A DNA stretch of 56,492 nt from an uncultured Fibrobacter sp. (lineage in GTDB: Bacteria > Fibrobacterota > Fibrobacteria > Fibrobacterales > Fibrobacteraceae), in contig NZ_CAMZCS010000021.1 of NCBI RefSeq assembly GCF_947305105.1, positions 1-56,492 of the forward strand, given 5' to 3'. The notes beneath the pieces were generated by a model. It did not search any database. It saw only the letters and a program-made list of their open reading frames with translations, and was not told where the DNA came from. The translations under genes and the position numbers were made by a program. This document shows, in pieces, positions 33,657 to 42,067 of the stretch. Position 1 is the stretch's first letter. The number at the start of each line of letters is the position of its first letter.

Positions 33657-35777
33657 TTAGTTCTGGGTATTGTTGACGGAATTGGTGGCGGTCTCGTTCC
33701 CGGCCGCAGGCTTGGGCTGCACTTCGCTTACGGGCGCGTCGGCTACGGGGGCCACGGGCGGCTGCTTTCCCGGATCAGGCGGGGGAGTTTCCTCGCGCTT
33801 TTTCTTCTCGGCGAGTTCCTCCATGGCCTGGTACTGGCGGCTCTTCTTGGTGCCGGTGAGCTTTTCGCCCGCCATGACCTTGTCGATTTCTTCGCGGTCG
33901 AGCACTTCGAATTCGAACAGCGCTTCGGCGAGGTCGATGAGCTTGTCCTTGTTCTCTTCGAGGAGCTTGCGTGCGGCCTGGTCCATACGCTTGATGAGGC
34001 TGTTGATGGCGTCGTCGATCATCTCGGCCATCTTTTCGGACATTTCCTTGGGCTTGCTGATCTCGCGGCCGAGGAAGATTTCTCCGTCGTTACGGCTGTA
34101 GCATACCGGGCCGATGTTGTCGTCGAATCCCCATTCCGTGACCATCTTGCGGGCGAGTTCGGTGGCGCGCTGGATGTCGTTGCTGGCCCCCGTGCTCTGG
34201 TGGTTGAAGAAGATGAGTTCGGCGAGACGGCCGGACATCATGATCATGATGCGTTCTTCGGCGTATTCGCGGCTGTAGCTTACCTGGTCGCGTTCGGGCA
34301 GACTCATGGTCACGCCGAGGGCGCGGCCGCGCGGGATAATTGTAATCTTGTGGAGCGGGTCGCTGTGCTTGCACAAAAGCGTCATGAGGGCGTGGCCCGC
34401 TTCGTGGTAGGCCGTGTGGCGCTTTTCCTCGTCGGTCATCAGGAGGGTGCGGCGTTCGGCGCCCATGCTGAGTTTGTCGCGTGCTTCCTCGAAGTCGAGC
34501 ATCGTCACCTTCTTGTTGTTGAAGCGTGCGGCGAGGAGGGCTGCTTCGTTCACCAGGTTTTCGAGGTCGGCGCCGGCAAGCCCCGGCGTTCCCTTCGCGA
34601 TGGCCGAAACGTCTACGTCCTTGTCCAGCGGAACCTTTCTCTTTTTCAGGTGAACTTTCAAAATCTCTTCGCGGCCCTTCAGGTCGGGCAGCCCGACCAC
34701 GATTTGCCTGTCGAAACGTCCCGGACGCAGCAAAGCCTTGTCGAGCACGTCGGGGCGGTTGGTGGCAGCAATCAGGATGACGCCTTCGTTTGCAGCGAAA
34801 CCGTCCATTTCCACGAGCAACTGATTGAGCGTCTGTTCGCGTTCGTCGTGCCCGCCACCGAGGCCTGCGCCACGCTGGCGACCCACGGCGTCAATTTCGT
34901 CGATGAACAAAATGCAGGGCGCGTTCCTCTTGCCGGTCTCGAACAAGTCGCGCACGCGGCTTGCGCCTACGCCTACGAACATTTCCACAAAGTCCGAACC
35001 CGACATGCTGAAGAACGGCACGCCGGCTTCGCCTGCGACTGCACGGGCAAGCAACGTCTTGCCGGTACCCGGAGGGCCGACAAGCAGCGCACCCTTCGGA
35101 ATGCGTCCACCGAGTTCGTCGTACTTTTTCGGATCTTTCAAAAATTCTACGAGTTCCTGCAGGTCCTGCTTGGCCTCGTCGCAGCCAGCGACATCGCTGA
35201 ACATGGTCTTTTTCTTGTTGTTGTTCAACTGCTTCACTTGGCTCTTGCCGAAACTGAACGGGTTCTTGCCGCCGCCGCCCATCTGCCTGCTCGTCATGAT
35301 CCAGAAGAATGCGATGAGGAGGAGGACCGGGAGGAATGCAATCAGAGTGTCAATCCATGTGGTCGATTCGTGGATGACCTTGACTTTGACGCCCTTGTAG
35401 GTTTCCCATGCCGATGCCATCTCGTTTGTGACATCGAGCATGTGGGTCTTGAAATGCTTCTTATTCGAAACCTCGCTGCCGGCCTTGGTAAAGCGGGCGA
35501 TGGCGCTCTGTTGCTGCTTGGCCTCGGCGATTTCCTTGTCGCTCATCATGCGGGTGCCCTCGACAATCACACCGTCGGGAGTCCTTTGCAATGAGAGCTC
35601 GGTAATGACCTTGGTGGAGTCGCCCATCATGGCGAGGAATTCCGTGCGCGTCATTTCTTCGTTGTTGTCGTTCGTTGCGAGCGGGAACATGACGAAGAGG
35701 AGCAAAATCATAATAATCAGGACGATGAAGTTCCTGTTCTTGAAGGGGGAGGTGGGCTTTCCCTGCATCTGGCTCAT
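33657..35777 (-). CDS. ftsH: ATP-dependent zinc metalloprotease FtsH
   Basis: 706 aa. Two transmembrane helices (about 15-33 and 125-145) flank the periplasmic domain. The AAA+ module has [19 protein letters not shown] near 235, Walker [10 protein letters not shown] near 290, and the SRH segment. The M41 protease domain has HEAGH near 455. The C-terminus is Pro/Glu-rich and ends in Asn. It degrades membrane and short-lived cytoplasmic proteins. ATG 35777 is chosen, with AAGGA upstream; the longer open frame extends into tilS. It overlaps tilS by 4 nt (ATGA). Confidence 0.96.
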   Translation of the reverse strand: MSQMQGKPTSPFKNRNFIVLIIMILLLFVMFPLATNDNNEEMTRTEFLAMMGDSTKVITELSLQRTPDGVIVEGTRMMSDKEIAEAKQQQSAIARFTKAGSEVSNKKHFKTHMLDVTNEMASAWETYKGVKVKVIHESTTWIDTLIAFLPVLLLIAFFWIMTSRQMGGGGKNPFSFGKSQVKQLNNNKKKTMFSDVAGCDEAKQDLQELVEFLKDPKKYDELGGRIPKGALLVGPPGTGKTLLARAVAGEAGVPFFSMSGSDFVEMFVGVGASRVRDLFETGKRNAPCILFIDEIDAVGRQRGAGLGGGHDEREQTLNQLLVEMDGFAANEGVILIAATNRPDVLDKALLRPGRFDRQIVVGLPDLKGREEILKVHLKKRKVPLDKDVDVSAIAKGTPGLAGADLENLVNEAALLAARFNNKKVTMLDFEEARDKLSMGAERRTLLMTDEEKRHTAYHEAGHALMTLLCKHSDPLHKITIIPRGRALGVTMSLPERDQVSYSREYAEERIMIMMSGRLAELIFFNHQSTGASNDIQRATELARKMVTEWGFDDNIGPVCYSRNDGEIFLGREISKPKEMSEKMAEMIDDAINSLIKRMDQAARKLLEENKDKLIDLAEALFEFEVLDREEIDKVMAGEKLTGTKKSRQYQAMEELAEKKKREETPPPDPGKQPPVAPVADAPVSEVQPKPAAGNETATNSVNNTQN

Positions 35778-37264
35778 TTCAATCCTTTTCTTTTCAAATT
35801 CTCTGTTCGGATTCCGGATACGAATAAAACCCTTGTTCCCTGCGCAAACACCTGGAGCGAGTCGCGTTCCCAGCGGGGAATGCCTTTCTCTTGCAACCAT
35901 TCGGCAAGTTTGCGGGGGGAGATTTTCATATCCATCGGGCTAAGGATGTCGCCTTGTTGCGGGTGACGCCATTGCCCGGAGATTCCGGAAAATCTTTGTT
36001 TTTCGTTGGAAAAATACAAATTTGACGGCGCTAAGATTGTGTTTGAATCGTAAATCCAGACGATATGGCGACATTTCTCGATAAAGCGCGTGCGGAACGA
36101 GAGCGTGCGCATCGTCTGGGAATTGCCCGTGTAGATGGGATTGGGCTTGGCAAACGTGTCGACGGGGAAGCGGAATCCCCGGGAGTCCAGCCACAGCCTC
36201 AGAAGTTCCGGGTAAGGCGGGATGGAGGCGAGTGCACCGGCATCGAGTGCGAGGACCTTGCCGTATTTGGCGCAAGAGGCTTCGAATGGCCAGGTGTCGG
36301 GCGGGACGATGGCGGGGGCGTATAGCTTGTCCGCAGCGTCCAGGACTTTCTTGTAGGCACGGTCGGCAAGGCTTGCGATGCGGCAAAGCTGTGCTGTCGC
36401 GCCGGGGCAGGATTTCTCCAGCTGGGGCAGCGATTCGTGCCGCACCTTGTTGCGTGCAAAATTTACGTCGGCATTGCTTTCGTCTTCGCACCAGGTGAGG
36501 TTGTGCTCGCGGGCGTAGGCGAGGAGGTCTTCGCGGGTAACGGAAAGGAAAGGACGGTAGATGAATTTTGATTGATGATTGATAATTGATGATGGATGAT
36601 TGATGATGAGGGGGGAAGTATCCCCCTGATTGCAGCCCGTTGCACGGTCTTCCATCACCCCCTCTAGCGGGGCTTCAGACGTCAGCCCCGCAACGCCCTG
36701 GCTATTGCCTAAAACGCGGATTTCCTGAATTCCCCTTAGTCCCGCAAGGGTTGTGCCGCGGCGGAGGCGCATGAACATCGTCTCTGCCTGGTCTCCAGCA
36801 TGGTGAGCCGTGACGATGGAGGTACGAGGCTCGAGGCTCGGGGCACGAGGTTCGACATTCTTTTCTGTCATCCCCGCGGAGGCGGGGATCTCCTTTTCCT
36901 CATTGCTCACTGCTGATAGCTCACTGCTCATCGCTATTTCGACCAGCGCCTTGTACCTTGCATCCCTCGCGTTTTCTTCGAGCGAGCCGTCCATTGCCTT
37001 GAGCGCTTCGCCATCCAACTTTTTCAAGAAAAACGGAATATTGTGCGACTTCGCAAATTCCTCGACAAATGCAGCATCCCTGTCGGCAGTGCCTTCGCGC
37101 AGCCCGTGATGCACATGTGCAATGCCGAGCCATTCAATACCCAAAGCCTCTTTGTTCTCAATAAAATAATGCGCCAAGCAAATAGAATCTAACCCGCCCG
37201 AAACCGCAAGCAGCAGGCGCTTGAAACCATAATGGCGAATATTTTCTGCGAAGGAACTTTTCAA
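35774..37264 (-). CDS. tilS: tRNA(Ile)-lysidine synthase with two repeat-derived insertions
   Basis: 496 aa. It converts C34 of tRNA-Ile(CAU) to lysidine. PP-loop VSGGLDS at 21-27, HVHHGLR at 51-57, TAHHAGDQAET at 152-162, RPFL at 237-240 and the RNKVRHESLPQLE block near 271. Two stretches do not belong to the family: residues about 114-150 and about 185-233. Both are encoded by heptamer arrays plus small palindromes, and both fall in loops between conserved motifs, leaving the frame intact. The C-terminal tRNA-binding part is complete. The enzyme is essential in most bacteria, so the inserts are presumably tolerated. It lies 9 nt after a lipoprotein gene and overlaps ftsH. Confidence 0.93.
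   Translation of the reverse strand: MKSSFAENIRHYGFKRLLLAVSGGLDSICLAHYFIENKEALGIEWLGIAHVHHGLREGTADRDAAFVEEFAKSHNIPFFLKKLDGEALKAMDGSLEENARDARYKALVEIAMSSELSAVSNEEKEIPASAGMTEKNVEPRAPSLEPRTSIVTAHHAGDQAETMFMRLRRGTTLAGLRGIQEIRVLGNSQGVAGLTSEAPLEGVMEDRATGCNQGDTSPLIINHPSSIINHQSKFIYRPFLSVTREDLLAYAREHNLTWCEDESNADVNFARNKVRHESLPQLEKSCPGATAQLCRIASLADRAYKKVLDAADKLYAPAIVPPDTWPFEASCAKYGKVLALDAGALASIPPYPELLRLWLDSRGFRFPVDTFAKPNPIYTGNSQTMRTLSFRTRFIEKCRHIVWIYDSNTILAPSNLYFSNEKQRFSGISGQWRHPQQGDILSPMDMKISPRKLAEWLQEKGIPRWERDSLQVFAQGTRVLFVSGIRTENLKRKGLK
36566..36712. repeat. Composite repeat in tilS (array G plus palindromes)
   Basis: Array G, six TGATTGA-type 7-nt units (36569-36610), is followed by the palindrome GGGGGA-AGTA-TCCCCC (36611-36626) and by GGGGCT-9 nt-AGCCCC (36669-36689). 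The whole segment is translated in tilS between LAGLRGI and the RPFL motif. Confidence 0.85.
36815..36935. repeat. Composite repeat in tilS (arrays H and I plus palindrome)
   Basis: Array H (36819-36853, five GAGGCTC-type units), the palindrome ATCCCCGC-4 nt-GCGGGGAT (36870-36889; the widespread GTCATCCCCGC repeat) and array I (36900-36934, five TCACTGC-type units). They are read in frame in tilS between the ATP-binding and TAHHAGDQAE segments. Confidence 0.87.
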
Positions 37265-37273
37265 AAGAAACCT

Positions 37274-38497
37274 TTATTTCAAATTAAATTGTTTTATACA
37301 TTCTTTGAACTCATCGTTATTGTCGCTGTAGCTGACTAACTTATCAACGTATGTTCCGAGAATCGTGCTGTAATCTTTTTGAATAAAATCTAAATCAGGG
37401 TTGTTGTCTTCGCAATACTGTTGTGTAATATCAAGGTTCTTATACCAAGAGGTACAGGTCGTTCCTTGGTATGATATGTTTTTTGTTTGTACAATGTAGG
37501 TTGTTGGTTGCGCATCTATTGTGTATGTAATATTGACTTCAAAATTTTTGTTGCCTATCAAAATATTTGCTGCGGTAGGATTTTTCTGCACAATTCGTAA
37601 ATCGTTATCTATAAGCAATGTGTCTGAAGAGGGTTGTTGGTTTTTCTTGAAGTAATTAAAACAAGTTTCTTCTTTTGATTCGTCTTCAAATAATTTGTAA
37701 ATTAAATAGCAGTATTCATATGGCTCATAGATTTCGTTAAGGTTCCTGTAGCTAGTTCTTACTGTTCTTTGGTTTGGCTCTAATATAAGTGTGATTTTGA
37801 AATAGGGCTGTTTGGGAGTGTATACTCCTTCGTAAATTCGACCAACAAATTCCCATGTAGAAAAAATAGATTTTGATGTTCCTACATATACATATGCGTT
37901 TTCGATTGTATCACAGGCATTACCATAATAATCACATTCGTATAGGGTGTCGTTTGATATTTTGAAGCCGTATGAATGGTCAATTATGTATTTAAGTGAA
38001 TCACCATTATACTCGGATTGGAGTAAGGCGGAATCGTATTTGTCAAATACTCCAGTGTAATTTTCTGCGACCCATATGAATTTACCTGTGGATGAATCAT
38101 AATCACATTCGTCGTCTAGTAAATAGTATCTCATGTTTTTTTCATCAAAAAAAGAAAAATGATTGATTTTTACCGTAGTAATCCAGTTGTCATCTGAAAT
38201 GAATTCTTTCGATGAAGATGATTTTTCTTTTGCTTCCAAAGACGAAGATGTGGTGTTGTTGCTTGAAGAACTTGCTTTTTGGCTGCTCGAAGAAGATTTT
38301 TGTTCATTCTTTTTTTCGGAGGACGAACTGTTAATCTCGTTGTCCGAAGATGATTCAACAGACGTTTCTTCCACAGAAGAACTGAGAGTTGTTTTTTCAG
38401 AAGACGATGAAATGTCATCCGTTGCAGAAGATGAATTGTCGTCACCGCAGGCGATCATCAGTAGGGCGGAAAACAGAACGCAATATGCTTTTTTCAT
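37274..38497 (-). CDS. Lipoprotein with poly-Ser linker
   Basis: 407 aa. Lipobox MIAC with Cys17 followed by GDDNSSS. Residues about 22-98 form a Ser-rich linker with charged breaks, typical of Fibrobacter surface lipoproteins. The C-terminal domain (about 100-407) has no recognised family but shares its layout with the lipoprotein at 38767-39738, including the signal sequence and the C-terminal DNN-E-ECIKQF pattern, so the two are paralogues. AAGGAT precedes the ATG. First gene of the run into tilS. Confidence 0.75.
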   Translation of the reverse strand: MKKAYCVLFSALLMIACGDDNSSSATDDISSSSEKTTLSSSVEETSVESSSDNEINSSSSEKKNEQKSSSSSQKASSSSNNTTSSSLEAKEKSSSSKEFISDDNWITTVKINHFSFFDEKNMRYYLLDDECDYDSSTGKFIWVAENYTGVFDKYDSALLQSEYNGDSLKYIIDHSYGFKISNDTLYECDYYGNACDTIENAYVYVGTSKSIFSTWEFVGRIYEGVYTPKQPYFKITLILEPNQRTVRTSYRNLNEIYEPYEYCYLIYKLFEDESKEETCFNYFKKNQQPSSDTLLIDNDLRIVQKNPTAANILIGNKNFEVNITYTIDAQPTTYIVQTKNISYQGTTCTSWYKNLDITQQYCEDNNPDLDFIQKDYSTILGTYVDKLVSYSDNNDEFKECIKQFNLK

Positions 38498-38528
38498 ATC
38501 AATCCTTTGTATGTCCTAAAAAATAATT

Positions 38529-38534
38529 TATATT
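38529..38534 (+). promoter_or_regulatory. -10 element with leader and strong Shine-Dalgarno
   Basis: TATATT at 38529-38534, then AAGGAGG at 38543-38549 and ATG at 38555. The leader is about 14 nt. Confidence 0.5.
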
Positions 38535-38554
38535 TGCCCCTTAAGGAGGCCGTT

Positions 38555-38770
38555 ATGGCTAAAAACAAAGCGAAGGCGCTCGGCAAAGTTGCCGAAACCG
38601 CCAAGGAAAGCGCAAGGCTCAGAACGCTGCGCATCGACGGCTCCCAGAACGGAGCCACCCTGCGGACCAGAATCGTCCGCGACAAGACAAAGTATAACAG
38701 AACCCTTAAACACAAGAAATCCCTCGCCGAAGCGGGGGATTTCCCTTTATTGAATCTTTGTTTTAGTTAG
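38555..38770 (+). CDS. Small basic protein of unknown function
   Basis: 71 aa. It starts MAKNKAKALGKVAETAKES and is rich in Lys and Arg up to residue 50 (RTLKHKKS), then ends in a short hydrophobic tail (DFPLLNLCFS). The best Shine-Dalgarno in the window (AAGGAGG) and a -10 element support it. The last 20 or so codons run through a terminator-like hairpin (38717-38742), and the stop overlaps the stop of the convergent lipoprotein. The original stop may have been lost so that the protein now reads into its terminator. A nucleic-acid-binding role is possible but not shown. Confidence 0.6.
   Translation: MAKNKAKALGKVAETAKESARLRTLRIDGSQNGATLRTRIVRDKTKYNRTLKHKKSLAEAGDFPLLNLCFS
38717..38742. terminator. 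Terminator-like hairpin overlapping a CDS end
   Basis: AAATCCCTCGC pairs with GCGGGGGATTT (one wobble) around CGAA. A weak CCCTTTATT follows on the plus strand. It lies before the stop codon of the small basic ORF. Confidence 0.55.
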
Positions 38771-39738
38771 TTGAATGTGCGGTTGAATTGGCCGAGGAAG
38801 TTCAGGGTCTCTTCCGTAAACAGTTTTTTCACACATTCGTTATATTCTTCGTTGTTGTCTACGGAAAAGCCGCTTACAGGACCATCTTCATAATAGTAGC
38901 GTTCTTCACTTTTATCCCTAGCGCTAAGCAAGAAATCTTCGCTTTTCTCCTTACACATTTTTTCAGTAATGAACCCTAGTGTCTGAATGTTGGTGCAGGT
39001 CTTTCCGTTGCTAGACATGGTGCGGATGTAGTTCATTCCCGTAGAGTCAAAACGGGCGTCGCCCCCTTCGGTAAATTCCTGATTGTGGATACGGAATTTC
39101 ATGTCGAGAAGTTGCTCGAGTTCGTTTGCCTTAATAAGCGAGTCTACCGTAAGGTCGCCCACATTATATCCAGTGTATCTATTGATAATGTTATCGAAGT
39201 TGGTCTTGTACGGATGAGTGCCGGAGCTTATGTCGACTACGGTTTTGTTGTAGACGGAATCTTCGGTAAAGGTCAAAGTCTTGGCTATGCCGCTCAGGCT
39301 AGCGATATACGCTGTACATTTTATTTCTGTTTGACCGAGATTTCGCTTACAACCCGTAACGTTCCATGTTCCCAAAATGCCGTTATGGTTGGTGCTTAGC
39401 GCTAAAGTTTCTGAATTGTAGTAATCAGAGTCTTCTACAATGTCTTTGCTTGTGGGACCAATCCACATCGAGTCCCCGACAATTTTAATGGCTTTGGCTT
39501 CAATTGATTCTGGATTTTCTTCCCATGCAAACGTTTTTGTGTCAGCGTGGTAATTGCAGGAAAAAGTACCTTGATAAATGATGCCCGAGGCTTGATCGTA
39601 GCGGTACGGCATGGCGTATACGTAACCATCACCAAAATTATGACCTATGTCTTGTTGGTTGTTAGCAGACGTAGAATTGTCGTCGCCACAGGCGACCATT
39701 AGTAGGGCGGAGGAAAGAATGTAGGATGTTTTTTTCAT
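38767..39738 (-). CDS. Lipoprotein, paralogue of 37274-38497
   Basis: 323 aa. Lipobox MVAC with Cys17, followed by GDDNSTSANN. It lacks the long poly-Ser linker of its paralogue but shares the signal peptide, the arrangement of the beta-rich domain and the C-terminal DNNEEYNECVKKLF. Function unknown. It starts 12 nt after the histidine phosphatase stop, so it is likely co-transcribed with it. Confidence 0.72.
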   Translation of the reverse strand: MKKTSYILSSALLMVACGDDNSTSANNQQDIGHNFGDGYVYAMPYRYDQASGIIYQGTFSCNYHADTKTFAWEENPESIEAKAIKIVGDSMWIGPTSKDIVEDSDYYNSETLALSTNHNGILGTWNVTGCKRNLGQTEIKCTAYIASLSGIAKTLTFTEDSVYNKTVVDISSGTHPYKTNFDNIINRYTGYNVGDLTVDSLIKANELEQLLDMKFRIHNQEFTEGGDARFDSTGMNYIRTMSSNGKTCTNIQTLGFITEKMCKEKSEDFLLSARDKSEERYYYEDGPVSGFSVDNNEEYNECVKKLFTEETLNFLGQFNRTFN

Positions 39739-39750
39739 AATGGAATTTTT

Positions 39751-41091
39751 TTATTTCCCGTAGAAAGCTCTCACGTCTTCCCAGCGGTAATAGGGGGCGG
39801 CGGGGCAGTTTTTGACGGTCGTGGAATCGCATGTCACAGGCAGTTTCTGTTCGATTTCGTTAAGCATCACCTTCACCAAAATCGGGGTGCCCTTCTTGCT
39901 GGACTTGTAGAATACAAATTGCACGTTTGCGGCCATCGGGCTGATTTCGTAGTCGCGCCAGACCTTGTGCAGGTTTTCCATGTCGGCGGTTTCGATGCCG
40001 GTATTCTGTGTGCCGTTTTCCAGTTGCAACAAGACGGCGAACGGGAAGATGACGGTGTCGTGGCCAAAGCGGAGCGTCGCGGACGTTTTCTTCGGAGCGT
40101 TCTTTGCCGCGGTCTTGTCGACCTTTGTTGTATCCGCTGCGATTACCTTGTCTGCAACTTCAAGGAAGTTCTTCAGGAGCGGCCTTGCGTTTTCGAGTCC
40201 CTGTTTCTTGGCGAAGGGATTGTTGCCGAGAACGCTGTACCACCAGGCGTTCTGTGCGCGCCAGCGTTCGAACTTGTCTTCGGCGGTCCATAAGTCATCG
40301 AAGTTGAACTCAATTTCGGGGCTGCCTTGGAGGCTGTTGCCGATTTCGTAAATCTTGCTGTAAAGGTCGCCAGCATTCACCTTCTTCTTGATGTAACTCG
40401 TGTCGTTGAAGATGGCGCGCATCATGCGTGTCGGGTCAACGTGGCTGTAAAGCTTTTCGTTTTCTTTTTGCCATGCGGGTGTATTCGATTCGCCGATGAT
40501 TTTACCGAAGTCGAGCGGACTGATGAAGCTCATGAGGTATTTGCCCGATTCCTGGTGGATGTCGAGCTTGGGCTTCTGGGCGCGCAGTTCTTCGAGGAAG
40601 GCGGCCATGCTCACGACGCAACGTACGCTGGTGCTCGCGTAGGCTTCGATGTAGGCGTCGTTCTTGAAAACTTCAGGGAAGTTCTTGACCATGCGTTTCG
40701 CGATGCCCTGGTGCTGCGCAACGCCGAGCTGAGTGAGGTCACCTGCACGCGGGGCGGCGTATTCGTCCAGATACTTGGCGCGTTCAAGCAGGTTCTTGCC
40801 CAGATCGGTGAGCTTGCCTGCGGAATCGGCTTTGGCCAGTGTATTGTAAAGGTCGTGATAGTGGTCGGCGGGCTGGTGGAAACGGCTGCCGTGCCTGCCG
40901 TAGTGACTCAGGTAGAAGGGCTTGTACCCAGCGGGGGCCTTGGTGTACTTGGCTTCAGGAGTGGGATAGGCGTAGTAGTTGCTGCCCAACTTGCGGAAGT
41001 CCTTGATGATATCGCCTTGGACCGAGTCCGTTTGCGCAAAAATCGAGCACGCCAAAAAGGCAGAAATAAAAAGGGTTGCCTGAAATTTCAT
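39751..41091 (-). CDS. Secreted histidine acid phosphatase (MINPP/phytase-like)
   Basis: 446 aa with a signal peptide (cleavage near 19, ...SIFA/QTD). Branch-2 histidine phosphatase motifs: SHYGRHGSR near 63-71 (nucleophile His in RHG) and FGHDTVI near 345 (proton-donor HD). Related enzymes release phosphate from inositol polyphosphates; the substrate is inferred from family. AAGGA lies upstream of the ATG. It precedes a lipoprotein gene. Confidence 0.88.
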   Translation of the reverse strand: MKFQATLFISAFLACSIFAQTDSVQGDIIKDFRKLGSNYYAYPTPEAKYTKAPAGYKPFYLSHYGRHGSRFHQPADHYHDLYNTLAKADSAGKLTDLGKNLLERAKYLDEYAAPRAGDLTQLGVAQHQGIAKRMVKNFPEVFKNDAYIEAYASTSVRCVVSMAAFLEELRAQKPKLDIHQESGKYLMSFISPLDFGKIIGESNTPAWQKENEKLYSHVDPTRMMRAIFNDTSYIKKKVNAGDLYSKIYEIGNSLQGSPEIEFNFDDLWTAEDKFERWRAQNAWWYSVLGNNPFAKKQGLENARPLLKNFLEVADKVIAADTTKVDKTAAKNAPKKTSATLRFGHDTVIFPFAVLLQLENGTQNTGIETADMENLHKVWRDYEISPMAANVQFVFYKSSKKGTPILVKVMLNEIEQKLPVTCDSTTVKNCPAAPYYRWEDVRAFYGK

Positions 41092-41108
41092 AGATGGAGT
41101 TTCCTTTT

Positions 41109-41648
41109 TTATAGACGGAACAGCAAATTTATTCCGGCAGAGGAATTGTCGAATCCAAAGGTGGGGATGAAGTCTATGTTAATTTGCTCGCTTCTTCGGC
41201 GTTTGTAGATTTCGTAGATTTTATCGTAATTGTGTGTTTTTTTGGATCTCGGGGCGTCGCGGATGATAGCATACGTATTGTAGCTGATTAAAGTGGCTCC
41301 GATGATGTGAAATGCGATAGATGTGCTGAGAAAGGCTTTTGAACTTGTTGTAGAGGACTCGTCTATTGTGTTGTATTGTTTTGAGTAGACAATCCCGGAT
41401 GTTCCGAAATCAATGATGAATGCCCCGGCTGCGCACCCTACGATATTCTCCCATATAGTAGGAAGCATTTTCTCTTGCTTGACGAGTTTTTGGTAGAAGT
41501 CGTCGTAATCCCTGTAGGTGTCGTCGGCGTTTTGTATAGCCTTAAGGGAATCTCTGTAAAACTGGGACTGTGCGTTATACGTACTTGGAACGACCTGCGC
41601 AAGGCCGGCTACCGTCATCGTAAGCAATAACGCAATCACCCGTTTCAT
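41109..41648 (-). CDS. Secreted protein of unknown function
   Basis: 179 aa. Signal peptide 1-17 (TMTVAGLA/QV). A helical stretch (SQFYRDSLKAIQNADDTYRDYDDFYQKLV) is followed by two hydrophobic helices (about 68-90 and 110-130) and a basic part, ending FGFDNSSAGINLLFRL. It may be an inner-membrane protein with an envelope tail. No family recognised. It follows hisI after heptamer array J and precedes the phosphatase by 17 nt. Confidence 0.65.
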   Translation of the reverse strand: MKRVIALLLTMTVAGLAQVVPSTYNAQSQFYRDSLKAIQNADDTYRDYDDFYQKLVKQEKMLPTIWENIVGCAAGAFIIDFGTSGIVYSKQYNTIDESSTTSSKAFLSTSIAFHIIGATLISYNTYAIIRDAPRSKKTHNYDKIYEIYKRRRSEQINIDFIPTFGFDNSSAGINLLFRL

Positions 41649-41652
41649 TTCC

Positions 41653-41701
41653 CGTCCACTTCCTACAGTCTACTTCCTACTGTCTACTGCCTACTGTCTA
41701 C
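41653..41701. repeat. Heptamer array J
   Basis: Seven 7-nt units (CGTCCAC, TTCCTAC, AGTCTAC, TGTCTAC types) in phase. The hisI stop (41684-41686) and its last five codons lie inside it. Same unit types and order as arrays B and F. Confidence 0.88.
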
Positions 41702-42040
41702 TTTTTTAAAAAAGCAACTCCTCGCTCCCGTGTGGCATGCCACCTGCGGCCCCTGCATGCGCACCTTGAACAAGAGCGCGTCGCTGTCGCAGTCGGCGGC
41801 CCATTCCACGACGGTCATCACGTTGCCGCTCGTGTCGCCCTTGTGCCAGTATTCCTTGCGGCTGCGGCTCCAGAAAACCATCTCGCCACATTCGTGCGTA
41901 CGGCGCAGAGCTTCTTCGTTCATCCAAGCCATCATGAGTACATCGCCTTTGTCGGCGTCCTGCACGATAGCCGGGGCGAGTTTCACGCCGCCGAATTCCA
42001 CTTCAAACTTGATTTCCTTGATGATTTCTTCGAATTTCAT
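41684..42040 (-). CDS. hisI: Phosphoribosyl-AMP cyclohydrolase
   Basis: 118 aa, third step of histidine synthesis. Signatures: [33 protein letters not shown], the metal-binding [15 protein letters not shown] block, and the zinc Cys/His in [11 protein letters not shown]. The C-terminal VDSRQ is encoded by heptamer array J and is not part of the family. It is a monofunctional HisI without the HisE domain. No other his gene is adjacent. Confidence 0.95.
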   Translation of the reverse strand: MKFEEIIKEIKFEVEFGGVKLAPAIVQDADKGDVLMMAWMNEEALRRTHECGEMVFWSRSRKEYWHKGDTSGNVMTVVEWAADCDSDALLFKVRMQGPQVACHTGARSCFFKKVDSRQ

Positions 42041-42067
42041 AAGATGAAAATAGAAAAGGTTGGATTG

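Noticed and set aside
34200-35594. 464-codon ORF antisense to ftsH (and similar long antisense ORFs over folP, cdaA, the FGE-like gene and GH26)
   Set aside because: They mirror strongly supported genes on the other strand, lack domains, and are expected in this GC-rich codon usage.
36566-36935. tilS as a frameshifted pseudogene
   Set aside because: All conserved motifs before, between and after the inserts are in one open frame, and the neighbours overlap normally.
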